A stretch of DNA of 64,000 bases from Pontiellaceae bacterium B1224 (GCA_029432815.1 JAROBA010000003.1:62001-126000); one strand, 5' to 3'; positions 50,553-59,786 are shown, numbered from the stretch's first letter. The notes: generated by a model from the sequence alone, not told the origin. Numbers and translations: made by a program.

Positions 50553-51822
50553 AAAAACCATTCCGATGGCTTTCGCGGCCTTGTTGAGTCTGATCGTTTG
50601 CCAGAACTCAGGATGTGCAGCCACAACGGATTACAGTGGAAATTATATGCTCGATAACGGCGAGAAACTGCTCGGCAATAACAACTATCCGGCGATCAGT
50701 TATTCCGGACATCGGAAAACCACCCGAACGGTTGAGAACACGCCGAGTCTGGAAGAAACCAAAGAGGATATGCTGATTCTCTCGGCAATGGGTATCCGGC
50801 TGCTGCGGACCTATAATGCGCGGGAGTTTCCGCATGCCGAACGAACGCTTCAGGCAATCCGGGAACTCAGGCAGGCGGATCCGGATTTTGAGATGTGCGT
50901 GATGCTGGGTGCCTGGATCCAATGCAAAAACTCCAACAGGGAGGGAACCGATCACAGTCTGGAAGATGCGGATTGGAACCGGAAGGAAATCGATACGGTA
51001 ATCCGTTTGGCGAAAGAATATCCCGACATCGTGAAGATCATCGCCGTCGGCAACGAGGCCATGGTTCGTTGGCAGACACATTATGTTCCCGCCGCTACCA
51101 TCCTCAAATGGGTCAACGTACTTAAAGAGGCCCGAAGTGATGGACGAATTCCGGCGAATACCTTGATCACCTCTTCGGACAACTGGGCCGCTCTGGGAGG
51201 AACGGAAGAGTACCGCAACGATGATCTCGCCGAGCTGATGCGGCAGATGGATTTTATTTCGCTGCACACCTATGCCTTTCATGACACCTTCTACAATCCA
51301 GCGCTGCAGTGGGGGCCGCTTCCGGAAGAGGCGGATCTGTCGGCCGCTGAGCAGGCTGCCAAATCGGTGGAGCGATCTGTCGATCTACAGAAGGCGCAGT
51401 ACAAAGCTGTTGAGGATTACCTGCAATCCATCGGCGTGGACAAAGAGATTCACATCGGCGAAACCGGCTGGGCCAGTCAGGATAATGCACACTACGGCGC
51501 TGAAGGAACCTGTGCGGCTTACGAATACACATCGAAACTGTTTTACGACGCCGTCATGAAATGGACCCGGGAAAACGACCTCACCTGTTTTTATTTTGAA
51601 GCGTTTGATGAACCCTGGAAAAGCAAGGACTTCCAGGGGTCGGAAAGTTATTTTGGCCTGCTGACCGTCGATGGGAAAGCCAGGTATGCCCTCTGGGATC
51701 TGGTGGATACCGGTGCCTTTAAGGGCCTCCAGCGTGGCGGTAATCCCATCACCAAAACCCACGGCGGGGATAAAGAGATCCTTCTGGAAAAACTGAAGGC
51801 ACCGGCACATAAGAAACATTAA
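50545..51822 (+). CDS. GH17-like beta-1,3-glucanase, probable lipoprotein
   Basis: The 425-residue protein starts MPRKTIPMAFAALLSLIVCQNSGCAAT, a signal with a lipobox-like Cys at about 24. The barrel has LLRTYNAREFPHAERTL, the acid/base motif KIIAVGNEAMVRW (about residue 170) and the nucleophile motif EIHIGETGWASQDN (about 308), the GH17 pattern. GH17 enzymes cut or transglycosylate beta-1,3-glucans. The start at 50545 overlaps the transporter stop by eight bases; the longer frame from 50422 is an overlap artefact. Confidence 0.88.
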   Translation: MPRKTIPMAFAALLSLIVCQNSGCAATTDYSGNYMLDNGEKLLGNNNYPAISYSGHRKTTRTVENTPSLEETKEDMLILSAMGIRLLRTYNAREFPHAERTLQAIRELRQADPDFEMCVMLGAWIQCKNSNREGTDHSLEDADWNRKEIDTVIRLAKEYPDIVKIIAVGNEAMVRWQTHYVPAATILKWVNVLKEARSDGRIPANTLITSSDNWAALGGTEEYRNDDLAELMRQMDFISLHTYAFHDTFYNPALQWGPLPEEADLSAAEQAAKSVERSVDLQKAQYKAVEDYLQSIGVDKEIHIGETGWASQDNAHYGAEGTCAAYEYTSKLFYDAVMKWTRENDLTCFYFEAFDEPWKSKDFQGSESYFGLLTVDGKARYALWDLVDTGAFKGLQRGGNPITKTHGGDKEILLEKLKAPAHKKH

Positions 51823-51852
51823 TTAGAACACCAGTAGAGAGAAGGGGCTGAG

Positions 51853-53367
51853 ATGAGTTTATTTAAAGGCAGTATTTTAATGATGATAATTCCAACAATC
51901 TGTATGTCGGACAAACCGATAGCACTGCCGGTTCCTGAGGTAGTGATTTTTCAGACCAGCCGACAGGGCGATCGCCTGACGCTTGTAGAGACTGTGGACG
52001 TCCCGGAGTCAGCGATTACCCGAACGTTAAAACTGGATCCATCCAAGACCTACCAAACGCTGGTCGGAGTCGGCAGTTCCTTTACCGAATCGAGTGCCTA
52101 CGTATTATCCGAATTGTCGGAGGAGGCCAGAGACGAAGTCATGCAGGCATATTTTTCTCCCGAAGGGGCCCATATTTCGCTGACCCGCACGCATATTGCC
52201 AGCTGTGACTTTTCCGTAAGAAACTACACCTACGCACCTGTACCCGATGATGTGGACCTGAAGCACTTTTCGATTGAACCGGACCGGACGTACCTCCTGC
52301 CGATGATCAAGGCCGCTCAGAAAATCGATGGGGCCGATTTTAAAATTCTGTCTTCTCCCTGGACGGCGCCTCCCTGGATGAAAACCAACGGAACATGGAA
52401 TGGGGGAGAGTTGAAACCCGAGTTTTATACGGCCTTCGCCGATTATATCGTCAAATATATCGAGACCTATGGAGAAGAGGGCATTCCGATCTGGGGCCTA
52501 ACCCCAGTGAATGAGCCTCTGGGCAACAGCTCCAACTGGGAAAGCCTGCACTTTAATCCGGAACAGATGCGGGGCTTCATTGCCGACCATCTGGGACCGG
52601 CACTCGCTGAGGCGGGACTTGATGTTCCGCTTTGGATCTACGACCAGAACCGTGAAGAGATTATGATGGACTGGGCGAACACCATTTACGGAGATAAAAA
52701 AGCGTCGGCCTTTGTCCGGGGAATGGCGGTGCATTGGTATCAAAGCACGGTGGATGTCGGGGGAGAAATGCTCGACACACTTCACGATACGTATCCCGCA
52801 AAAGAAATCCTTCATTCGGAAGGGTGCATCGATGCGCTTGGTGATGATGAACCGATTGGCTCCTGGCTGGAAGATGACTGGTACTGGCGCGCTGAGGCCA
52901 CCGACTGGGGCAAGTTCTGGGCCTCGGAAGAGAACAAAAAACATCATCCCCCATACCGCCCATTCTACAGATATACGCGGGATCTGATCGGCGGCCTGAA
53001 CCACAATCTGGTGGGGTGGATCGACTGGAACATGGCGTTGAACACGCGTGGCGGGCCCAATCATGCACGCAACTTCTGTCTGGCCCCCGTCATGGTTGAT
53101 TCGGGGCGCAATCACGCATATTTGACGCCGCTCTATTATTCCATCGCTCATGTCAGCAAGTTTATCCGTCCCGGCGCGCAGCGCATCGGTTTGTCCGGCC
53201 ACGACGACACCTTCATGGCAACGGCCTTCCGCAATCCCGATGGATCGTTTGCCGTGGTGGTATTCAATCTGACCGAGAAGGGCATCGCATACTCCGTAAA
53301 ATGGGGCGATCAAACCATTCCGGTCGTGATCAAAGGGCAGGCACTCCAGACCATCGTGATTAAGTAA
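51853..53367 (+). CDS. GH30-family beta-glycosidase
   Basis: The 504-residue protein has the GH30 layout: an N-terminal beta strand region, KTYQTLVGVGSSFTESSAYVLSELSEE, RTHIASCDFSVRNYTYA, LSSPWTAPPWMKTNG, acid/base in GLTPVNEPLGNSSNWESL (about residue 218), nucleophile in KEILHSEGCID (about 324), and a C-terminal beta-sandwich ending VVIKGQALQTIVIK. Marine GH30 members remove beta-1,6-linked glucose branches from laminarin. The N-terminus is only weakly hydrophobic (SILMMIIPTICMS), so export is likely but uncertain. It ends the long operon. Confidence 0.9.
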   Translation: MSLFKGSILMMIIPTICMSDKPIALPVPEVVIFQTSRQGDRLTLVETVDVPESAITRTLKLDPSKTYQTLVGVGSSFTESSAYVLSELSEEARDEVMQAYFSPEGAHISLTRTHIASCDFSVRNYTYAPVPDDVDLKHFSIEPDRTYLLPMIKAAQKIDGADFKILSSPWTAPPWMKTNGTWNGGELKPEFYTAFADYIVKYIETYGEEGIPIWGLTPVNEPLGNSSNWESLHFNPEQMRGFIADHLGPALAEAGLDVPLWIYDQNREEIMMDWANTIYGDKKASAFVRGMAVHWYQSTVDVGGEMLDTLHDTYPAKEILHSEGCIDALGDDEPIGSWLEDDWYWRAEATDWGKFWASEENKKHHPPYRPFYRYTRDLIGGLNHNLVGWIDWNMALNTRGGPNHARNFCLAPVMVDSGRNHAYLTPLYYSIAHVSKFIRPGAQRIGLSGHDDTFMATAFRNPDGSFAVVVFNLTEKGIAYSVKWGDQTIPVVIKGQALQTIVIK

Positions 53368-53375
53368 TTGCGATG

Positions 53376-53390
53376 TTCCAGACATTGGAA
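53376..53390. repeat. 15-bp dyad after the GH30 gene
   Basis: TTCCAGACATTGGAA nine bases after the GH30 stop codon. It has no T-run, so it is not an intrinsic terminator. Confidence 0.85.
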
Positions 53391-53474
53391 AATGAGAATG
53401 TACCTTTCTCGGGGTAACAGTCTTGCCTGATAGGTGATCGAAGTAATTCGTGCAATTTTAAGGAGAAAAAATCA

Positions 53475-53503
53475 TTTACAATGTAAGCGCTATCATTTAA
53501 AAC
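53475..53503 (+). promoter_or_regulatory. LacI-type operator inside promoter (laminarin regulon site 3)
   Basis: TTTACA, 17 bp with TGTAAGCGCTATCA (53482-53495), then TAAAAC. It precedes the PEP-CTERM gene. Confidence 0.85.
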
Positions 53504-53577
53504 GTGTTTTGCACCATGAGGAATAGTCCGAATGGAGTACATTGAATAGGTCAGACCTAGGAAAAGGAGTGAATAAG

Positions 53578-54222
53578 ATGAAAATTAAGATACTTGCAGC
53601 TTTTGCTGTGGCAACTGTAGTCGGTGTGGCTAATGCTGATGTTCTGGTACCGAACGGCAACTTCTCAGCCGGTGATGATGGAAGCTGGACTGTTGATGGC
53701 GGTGTTTGGGGATCTTCCGGAAGTTTTACACCCACTTTCGAGGCTACTGGCGGAAGCGGTGATAATGGTGGATATGGTCAAATGGAGGCAAATGGAGAGG
53801 TTTGGGCTATCTTTGTTAATCCTGCCGAGTCTCCTTCTGTTGGCGGCGGAATTCCGGTTGCTTCCCTTGGCATTGTCCCGGATGGAACGACATCCTACGA
53901 CTTCATGATCGACCTGAAGACCTTTGCCGGAACTGCTGGCGGTGGTATGAAAGTCGAAGGCTATAATGATGTTAACGGTTCGACATTCAACACGGGTGAT
54001 ATAAATTTCGGAGCTCATGCAGATTGGACTCAGGAATTAATTCCGGTGGTCGTTCCCGCTGATACCACAAAAATTGTATTTGTACCGCTTTGGGGTGCTG
54101 ATTCGACAATCGGGTATGACAATGTTGGCGTTGCCGGGGTTGTTCCGGAACCGGCTACACTGGGTCTGTTTGGTCTCGCGGGCGGGGCGATGCTTTTCCT
54201 GCGTCGACGTTTTCGCATATAA
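53578..54222 (+). CDS. PEP-CTERM sorted surface protein, carbohydrate-binding-like
   Basis: The 214-residue protein has a signal peptide (MKIKILAAFAVATVVGVANA) and a beta-sandwich-like body beginning VLVPNGNFSAGDDGSWTVDGG, an opening shared with CBM4/galactose-binding domains. The C-terminus is a PEP-CTERM signal: VPEPATLGLFGLAGGAMLFLRRRF (Pro-Glu-Pro, hydrophobic span, Arg cluster), to be cut by an exosortase. Its operator-promoter places it in the laminarin regulon, suggesting a glucan-binding surface layer protein. AAAAGGAGT is an excellent ribosome site. The exosortase is not in the window. Confidence 0.9.
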   Translation: MKIKILAAFAVATVVGVANADVLVPNGNFSAGDDGSWTVDGGVWGSSGSFTPTFEATGGSGDNGGYGQMEANGEVWAIFVNPAESPSVGGGIPVASLGIVPDGTTSYDFMIDLKTFAGTAGGGMKVEGYNDVNGSTFNTGDINFGAHADWTQELIPVVVPADTTKIVFVPLWGADSTIGYDNVGVAGVVPEPATLGLFGLAGGAMLFLRRRFRI

Positions 54223-54249
54223 TTGATCTTATAATTAAGAGACCTATCT

Positions 54250-54279
54250 AGGCCGTCCTTTTCGGGCGGCCTTTTTTTC
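54250..54279 (+). terminator. Rho-independent terminator of the PEP-CTERM gene
   Basis: AGGCCGTCC pairs with GGGCGGCCT (one G-T pair) around TTTTC and is followed by seven T residues. Confidence 0.9.
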
Positions 54280-54386
54280 TGTTATTTCGTTCGATCAAGT
54301 TGGGGTGTGAGTCCTTATAGATCATTTTAACGAATACGGCCAGCCCGTATTTATCGGCCTGAATCGGTGTAAGACAGAAAAAATCA

Positions 54387-54415
54387 TTTACAATGTAAGC
54401 GCTTTCATATATACA
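54387..54415 (+). promoter_or_regulatory. LacI-type operator inside promoter (laminarin regulon site 4)
   Basis: TTTACA, 17 bp with TGTAAGCGCTTTCA (54394-54407), then TATACA. It drives the sugar porter and phosphorylase genes, so uptake and phosphorolysis are co-controlled with the exo-enzymes. Confidence 0.86.
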
Positions 54416-54517
54416 GGTTTTTTAACCAGTGGGTCAGGTGTGAGTGTGTTTCGCGGTGCTTTGATATTTTGTGAAGTGAAAAGTTAATCGCCAGAGAGTT
54501 GATTGATTAAAAGAAAA

Positions 54518-56056
54518 ATGAAGAAAAGCAAGTTGCTGTATACAGGTCTGGTATCGTTGGTTGTCGCGCTTGGCGGCTTCCTGATGGGATTTGATGCCGG
54601 TGTAGTTTCAGGAGCAAATCCATTTTATAAGGACTACTTCGGTCTCAACGACTGGGCACTGGGCTGGTCGGTTGGCTGTCTGACCTTCGGGGCCATGTTC
54701 GGCAATGCGATTGCAGGACCGCTGGCCGATCGAATGGGGCGCAAACCGGTGCTCAGCATAGCCGCGCTGTTCTATTCCCTTTCGGCGATCAGCTCCGCTC
54801 TTGCAACGAACTTCAGTTTTTTCATTATTGCCCGAATGCTCGGCGGTGTCGCTGTGGGATTAGCCCTCCTGATTGCTCCGGTATACATTGCCGAGATTGC
54901 GCCATCGAAGCTCCGCGGTCGATTTGTCTCGTTCAATCAGCTCAATATTGTAATCGGGTTCTCTGCCGTCTTTTTCGTGAATTATTACATTCTCAAGCTG
55001 GCAGAATCGGGCGCACTCGAAATCCTTAACAAGCCCAACTGCTGGCGCTGGATGCTCGGCGCTGAAATCGTGCCGGCCTTGCTCTATTTTATTTTTCTGT
55101 TTTTTGTGCCGCGCAGTCCGCGTTGGCTGGCGCAGCATGGTCGCGAAGAAGAAGCGCTGCTTGTATTAAACAAGGTGGTCAGTGCAGAAGAAGCAACAGC
55201 ATCGCTTGATTCCATAAAGGAACACATTGCGAAGGATAATCAGGCCAAGCCGAAATTCAGTGAACTGTTTCAACGAAATATGCGCTTTATTATCTTCATT
55301 GCTCTCGGCCTCGGTTTCTTTCAACAGATCACCGGAATTAACGCGATCTTTTTCTATGCGCCAACGATTTTCGAAAAGACCGGCATCACGCAGGAAAGCG
55401 CTTTTTTGCAGACCATCATCATTGGGCTGGTGAACCTTGGGTTCACGTTGCTGGCAATCTACATCATCGACCGCTTCGGTCGTAAGCCGCTTCTTCTGAT
55501 AGGTACTGCCGCGATGTCGGTTTGTCTTTTCACCAACGCATGGGCGTTCCACTCCGCCACCTATGTATTGACGGAGGAAGCCGTTCAGGAGCTTCCTGCA
55601 AACGTGAAAGAATCGCTGGTTCCAATGATTGGAAAAACGTTTAAATCGCAATCGGAATTTACCGATACGTTGGATCAGTCCGGAGCTGCCGAACACAGTG
55701 CAGACCTGGTAAATCCCTCCATGAATATCAGCGCCCGTTTGGTACTCATTGCCATCATGGGTTATATCGCCGCATTTGCGATCTCACTGGGTCCCGTGAT
55801 GTGGGCCATGTTCTCCGAAATTTTTCCCAATCGGTTGCGCGGTCTTGCGATTTCATTGGCCGGCCTGTTCAACTCGTTAATCAGTTACGCCGTGCAGCAG
55901 ATTTTTCCCTGGGAGCTGGCGACGCTGAGCCCGGCTGGAACCTTTCTCATTTTCGGCGTTTTCGCGACGCTCGCTTTTATTTTCACTATCAGGTTCATTC
56001 CGGAAACCAAGGGAAAATCCCTCGAAGAACTTGAAGAAATTCTCATTAAGGATTGA
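54518..56056 (+). CDS. Major facilitator sugar porter (XylE/GLUT-like)
   Basis: This protein of about 512 residues has 12 membrane helices and sugar-porter signatures: GGFLMGFDAGVVSGA, GPLADRMGRKPVL (loop 2-3), ARMLGGVAVGLALLIAPVYIAEIAPSKLRG, FFVPRSPRWLAQHG, GFFQQITGINAIFFYAP and IPETKGKSLEELEEIL. An insertion of about 65 residues between helices 9 and 10 is unusual (EEAVQELPANVKESLVPMIGK...). It imports glucose or small glucosides. Ribosome site is weak; a TTG at 54503 is in frame. One dyad copy lies inside at 55620. Confidence 0.9.
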   Translation: MKKSKLLYTGLVSLVVALGGFLMGFDAGVVSGANPFYKDYFGLNDWALGWSVGCLTFGAMFGNAIAGPLADRMGRKPVLSIAALFYSLSAISSALATNFSFFIIARMLGGVAVGLALLIAPVYIAEIAPSKLRGRFVSFNQLNIVIGFSAVFFVNYYILKLAESGALEILNKPNCWRWMLGAEIVPALLYFIFLFFVPRSPRWLAQHGREEEALLVLNKVVSAEEATASLDSIKEHIAKDNQAKPKFSELFQRNMRFIIFIALGLGFFQQITGINAIFFYAPTIFEKTGITQESAFLQTIIIGLVNLGFTLLAIYIIDRFGRKPLLLIGTAAMSVCLFTNAWAFHSATYVLTEEAVQELPANVKESLVPMIGKTFKSQSEFTDTLDQSGAAEHSADLVNPSMNISARLVLIAIMGYIAAFAISLGPVMWAMFSEIFPNRLRGLAISLAGLFNSLISYAVQQIFPWELATLSPAGTFLIFGVFATLAFIFTIRFIPETKGKSLEELEEILIKD

Positions 56057-56067
56057 AGGAGTTAGTT

Positions 56068-59000
56068 ATGACACAGAAAAAAGTATGGGTAGGCAACTGC
56101 GAGCTGAACACGTCCAATGAAGCGGTGAAGGGCGACTATGTCGAACGTGACGGAGAACAGTTTTACCGCATCCAGAACCACGACTTGATGGCTCCGTTTT
56201 TTATGAGCATCGTCAGCGATTCCAACCATTGGATGTTTATCTCCAGCAACGGGGCACTCACCTGCGGGCGACGCAATCCCGAAAGCGCGCTGTTCCCGTA
56301 CTACACCGAAGACAAGATTCAGGACGCGCAGGATCAGACCGGACCCAAAACAATTATTCTGGTGGAAGGCAAAGAAGCGGATTCTCTGTGGGAACCCTTC
56401 TCCAGCCGCTATGCCGGTGTTTATAAAACGGAGCGGAATCTCTACAAAAATATTCCCGGCAACAAGCTGGTGTTCGAAGAAATCAACCACACCTTGAAGC
56501 TTTCGTTCAGCTATACATGGATGTCCAGCGACCGCTTTGGTTTTGTGCGTGAAGCAGTGCTCTCTAATCTGGGAAGCGAGCCGTCGTCTCGCTGTCGGTT
56601 TATCGATGGACTGCAAAACCTGTTGCCTTCAAACGTCGATCGCGACCTGCAGACCGGTTTCAGCACATTGGTCGATGCCTATAAGAAGAGCGAGCTGCTG
56701 CCTGAAAGCAGCATCGGTATCTATGCACTCAGTTCGGTGCCGGTCGACCGTGCAGAGCCCAGTGAATCGCTAACCGCAAATACGGTCTGGTCGATGGGAC
56801 TGGATAAGCCGGTCTATTTACTGAGCGTCCAACAATTGGAAAAATTCCGACGAGGGGAATCCGTCGAGCAGGAAGATCATAAGCACGGGGTGCGCGGTGC
56901 CTACTTCGTGCAGTCGGAAGCCTTGCTCGCCGGCGGTGAAAGCAAAGAGTGGTTTATGGTGGCCGAAGTGGATCAAAATGCCTGTGACATTGCCGAGCTG
57001 AATAAACAACAGGCTTCGTCATCCGAGTTGCTGGCCGACGTTAAGCTGGGGACTGAAAATCTTAAAGCGATTGTGGCTGAGGCCGACGGAATTCAGACCG
57101 GTGGCGACACGCTCCAGACAGCGCGGCATTTTGCCAATACCCTTTTCAATGTGATGCGTGGCGGCATGTTTGATGATGGCTATCGGGTCACCAAGGCCGA
57201 CCTGTTGGATTTTATTACTACGGCCAACCGGCCCGTTGCCGCCAAACTGGTGGTCGATGCGTTGCCGGACACGTTCCAATATTCGGAAGGGCTGGCCTTT
57301 TTCCAGGCATTGGAAGACCCGGAGCTGGAGCGGCTCTATCTGGAATATATGCCGCTGACCTTCAGCCGTCGTCACGGCGATCCGAGCCGCCCGTGGAACA
57401 AGTTCTCTATTGAGACGCGCAATCCCGACGGATCGAAGAAGCTGTCGTACGAAGGGAACTGGCGCGACATCTTCCAGAACTGGGAAGCGCTGGGTATCTC
57501 CTATCCCGGTTTTTTCGAAAGCATGATTACTAAGTTTGTCAATGCGACAACGGCCGATGGCTACAATCCCTATCGCATCACGCGTTCCGGCATCGACTGG
57601 GAGGTGGATGATCCCAACGATCCGTGGTCGTATATCGGCTACTGGGGCGATCACCAGATTATCTATCTGCTCAAGCTGCTGGAACAGTCCGAGTCGTTCC
57701 ACCCCGGCAAATTACAGGAGCTTTTATCGAAAGAAATCTTCGTCTACGCGAACGTCCCGTACCGCATCAAATCCTACGAAGCTTTGCTGGCCGATCCCTG
57801 TGAAAGTATTGAATTCGATGATGCGGCCCATGCCGCGATCATGGAGCTGAGTAAAACCGTCGGCTCCGATGGAAAGTTGCTGTACTTGCGCGATGAAGGA
57901 ATCTATCGCGTCAACCTGACCGAAAAACTGCTCGTCCCGCTGTTGGCCAAGTTGTCGAATTTTATTCCCGAAGCAGGTATCTGGATGACCACTCAGCGGC
58001 CGGAATGGAACGATGCGAACAACGCACTCGTAGGATCCGGCGTCTCAATGGTGACGCTTTATTATATACGTCGATATCTGAATTTCTGCATCCAGTTGTT
58101 CGGCAGCACTGAGATGGACGAGGCTACGGTATCGACCGAAGTGGAACAGCAGCTTTGCGAAATGTTTGATGCTTTAAAGGCTCATTTGGAGCAGCTGCAA
58201 ACCGGCTTTACCACTCAGCAGCGGCGTGGGCTGCTCGATGCGTTGGGCAAAGCGGGCGAGCATTACCGTGAAGCGATATACCAACACGGTTTCTCAGGCA
58301 ATAAAACCGGGTTGTCGATTGCCGAACTCATTGCATTTCTGCAGCTGGCTCTGAAGTATGTGGATCAGACGATTGCTGCCAACCGGCGCGAGGACGGGCT
58401 TTACCATGCCTATAACCTGATGAAGGTTGATGAGGATGGCGGCATCTCCATTCGCTATCTCTACGAAATGCTGGAAGGCCAGGTGGCCGTTCTTTCATCC
58501 GGTAAGCTGGATGCGGCCGAAAGCCTGGAGGTGCTCAGAGCACTTCGGACCAGCTCGCTCTATCGACCCGACCAGCATAGCTATATTCTCTATCCGAACC
58601 GGAAACTAGCGGATTTCATGGACAAGAACTGCATTTCTGTTGCTGATGAGGTGGATGCGCGCATCGCATCCCGCGACTGTAACGGCGTGCTGCATTTCAA
58701 ACCGGAATTCCGTAATGCAGGCATGCTGGATGAGGCATTGCAGACACTAAACTGCTCTGAGAGCGACCGCAAAAAATGGCTGAGTGTTTATGAGCAGACT
58801 TTCGATCATCAATCCTTCACCGGCCGATCCGGTACATTCTACAAATACGAGGGATTAGGCTCCATCTATTGGCACATGGTTTCCAAGCTGTTGCTGGCGG
58901 TGCAGGAAATCTGCATCGCAGCAAAAGGAACCGAGCTGCAGAAGCCTTTGCAGGAATGTTACTACGATATCCGTAAGGGCATCGGCGCGCATAAGAGCGT

Positions 59001-59373
59001 GCTGGAGCAGGGCGCATTCCCGACCGATCCGTATTCACATACCCCGTCCATGATGGGTGCGCAGCAGCCCGGCCTGACCGGGCAGGTGAAGGAGGACTTT
59101 ATCGTCCGTCTGTTCGAACTGGGTGTCCGCGTTAAAAACGGTTGTCTGAGCTTCGATCCCTTCCTTTCGGACGAAAGTAACGTCACCTTCACCCTGTGCA
59201 CCGTGCCGGTGGAAATTCGAGAAGCCGACGCGGATGCCATCCGCTTGGTACTCGCCGATGGCGAAATAGTAGAGATCGAGGGACGCGTAATTCCACCTGA
59301 TTTAAGTGCGGAAATATTCGGCCGGACCGGAGCCATTGAGCGGATCAGCGTCGCCTTTTGCTCCGCAATTTGA
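56068..59373 (+). CDS. Beta-1,3-glucan phosphorylase, GH149/GH161 type
   Basis: The 1,101-residue cytoplasmic protein has no signal peptide. A central block WNKFSIETRNPDG, NWRDIFQNWEALGISYPGFFESMITKFVNATTADGYNPYRI and GIDWEVDDPNDPWSYIGYWGDHQIIYLLKLLE (about residues 470-540) resembles the (alpha/alpha)6 catalytic barrel of inverting glycan phosphorylases related to GH94. Length of about 1,100 favours GH149, whose members split beta-1,3-oligoglucans with phosphate to glucose-1-phosphate. I cannot exclude GH161 from sequence alone. It follows the sugar porter (AAGGAG seven bases before the ATG) in one regulated unit. A dyad copy encodes FQALE at 57301. Confidence 0.82.
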   Translation: MTQKKVWVGNCELNTSNEAVKGDYVERDGEQFYRIQNHDLMAPFFMSIVSDSNHWMFISSNGALTCGRRNPESALFPYYTEDKIQDAQDQTGPKTIILVEGKEADSLWEPFSSRYAGVYKTERNLYKNIPGNKLVFEEINHTLKLSFSYTWMSSDRFGFVREAVLSNLGSEPSSRCRFIDGLQNLLPSNVDRDLQTGFSTLVDAYKKSELLPESSIGIYALSSVPVDRAEPSESLTANTVWSMGLDKPVYLLSVQQLEKFRRGESVEQEDHKHGVRGAYFVQSEALLAGGESKEWFMVAEVDQNACDIAELNKQQASSSELLADVKLGTENLKAIVAEADGIQTGGDTLQTARHFANTLFNVMRGGMFDDGYRVTKADLLDFITTANRPVAAKLVVDALPDTFQYSEGLAFFQALEDPELERLYLEYMPLTFSRRHGDPSRPWNKFSIETRNPDGSKKLSYEGNWRDIFQNWEALGISYPGFFESMITKFVNATTADGYNPYRITRSGIDWEVDDPNDPWSYIGYWGDHQIIYLLKLLEQSESFHPGKLQELLSKEIFVYANVPYRIKSYEALLADPCESIEFDDAAHAAIMELSKTVGSDGKLLYLRDEGIYRVNLTEKLLVPLLAKLSNFIPEAGIWMTTQRPEWNDANNALVGSGVSMVTLYYIRRYLNFCIQLFGSTEMDEATVSTEVEQQLCEMFDALKAHLEQLQTGFTTQQRRGLLDALGKAGEHYREAIYQHGFSGNKTGLSIAELIAFLQLALKYVDQTIAANRREDGLYHAYNLMKVDEDGGISIRYLYEMLEGQVAVLSSGKLDAAESLEVLRALRTSSLYRPDQHSYILYPNRKLADFMDKNCISVADEVDARIASRDCNGVLHFKPEFRNAGMLDEALQTLNCSESDRKKWLSVYEQTFDHQSFTGRSGTFYKYEGLGSIYWHMVSKLLLAVQEICIAAKGTELQKPLQECYYDIRKGIGAHKSVLEQGAFPTDPYSHTPSMMGAQQPGLTGQVKEDFIVRLFELGVRVKNGCLSFDPFLSDESNVTFTLCTVPVEIREADADAIRLVLADGEIVEIEGRVIPPDLSAEIFGRTGAIERISVAFCSAI

Positions 59374-59385
59374 GGGAACTCCATA

Positions 59386-59417
59386 AAAAAAGGCTTAAAC
59401 CGAAGTTTAAGCCCTTT
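59386..59417. terminator. Bidirectional terminator between phosphorylase and tRNA-Gly
   Basis: GGCTTAAAC-CGAA-GTTTAAGCC is a perfect 9-bp stem with a CGAA loop, with A-run on the left and T-run on the right, so it can stop transcripts from both sides. Confidence 0.88.
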
Positions 59418-59422
59418 TAGAG

Positions 59423-59496
59423 TGGAGCGGGCGAACAGATTCGAACTGTCGTAACCAGCTTGGAAGGCTGGGGTTCTACCATTGAACTACGCCCGC
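59423..59496 (-). tRNA. tRNA-Gly (anticodon TCC)
   Basis: On the minus strand the gene has acceptor stem GCGGGCG/CGCCCGC, discriminator T, encoded CCA, D-loop TAGTTCAATGGTAGAA, anticodon arm CCAGCCTTCCAAGCTGG and T-arm ACAGTTCGAATCTGT. It reads GGA/GGG. Confidence 0.95.
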
Positions 59497-59520
59497 ATCG
59501 TTTCTTACAAACGAGCGCAT

Positions 59521-59549
59521 AAAGTAGCGGGAGGAGGGGGTGGCGTCAA
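59521..59549 (-). promoter_or_regulatory. Promoter of tRNA-Gly
   Basis: On the minus strand TTGACG, a 17-bp C-rich spacer and TACTTT lie upstream of the tRNA. Confidence 0.65.
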
Positions 59550-59639
59550 GGCCCGTTCATTAACTTTTTTCTAATGGAAAAGGGTTGGGAAAGTGGTGAC
59601 TCTATTACTCCTTCCAATCAGGAGGGATAGGGGCACGGC

Positions 59640-59786
59640 TTATTTGTTTTTAAGGTTCCAGAACCAGAATTTTAACCGTTTGATCAATGAAGGTTTGTTG
59701 TCGGCTTTTTCAATCCGGGCATGCGGTTTCTTCAACCGAGGTTCCTCGGAGGGTTTGTGCATATAGTCTCTATCGTAGATTCCCAT
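59640..59786 (-). CDS. Small basic protein (48 aa)
   Basis: A 48-codon frame on the minus strand reads MGIYDRDYMHKPSEEPRLKK, continues with a basic stretch, and ends LIKRLKFWFWNLKNK. The MGIYDRDYM opening is seen in small proteins and rhomboid-family N-termini of planctomycete/verrucomicrobial relatives, which argues that it is real. It has no transmembrane segment but an aromatic, basic C-terminus that could touch membranes. Ribosome site is weak. Function unknown. Confidence 0.6.
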   Translation of the reverse strand: MGIYDRDYMHKPSEEPRLKKPHARIEKADNKPSLIKRLKFWFWNLKNK

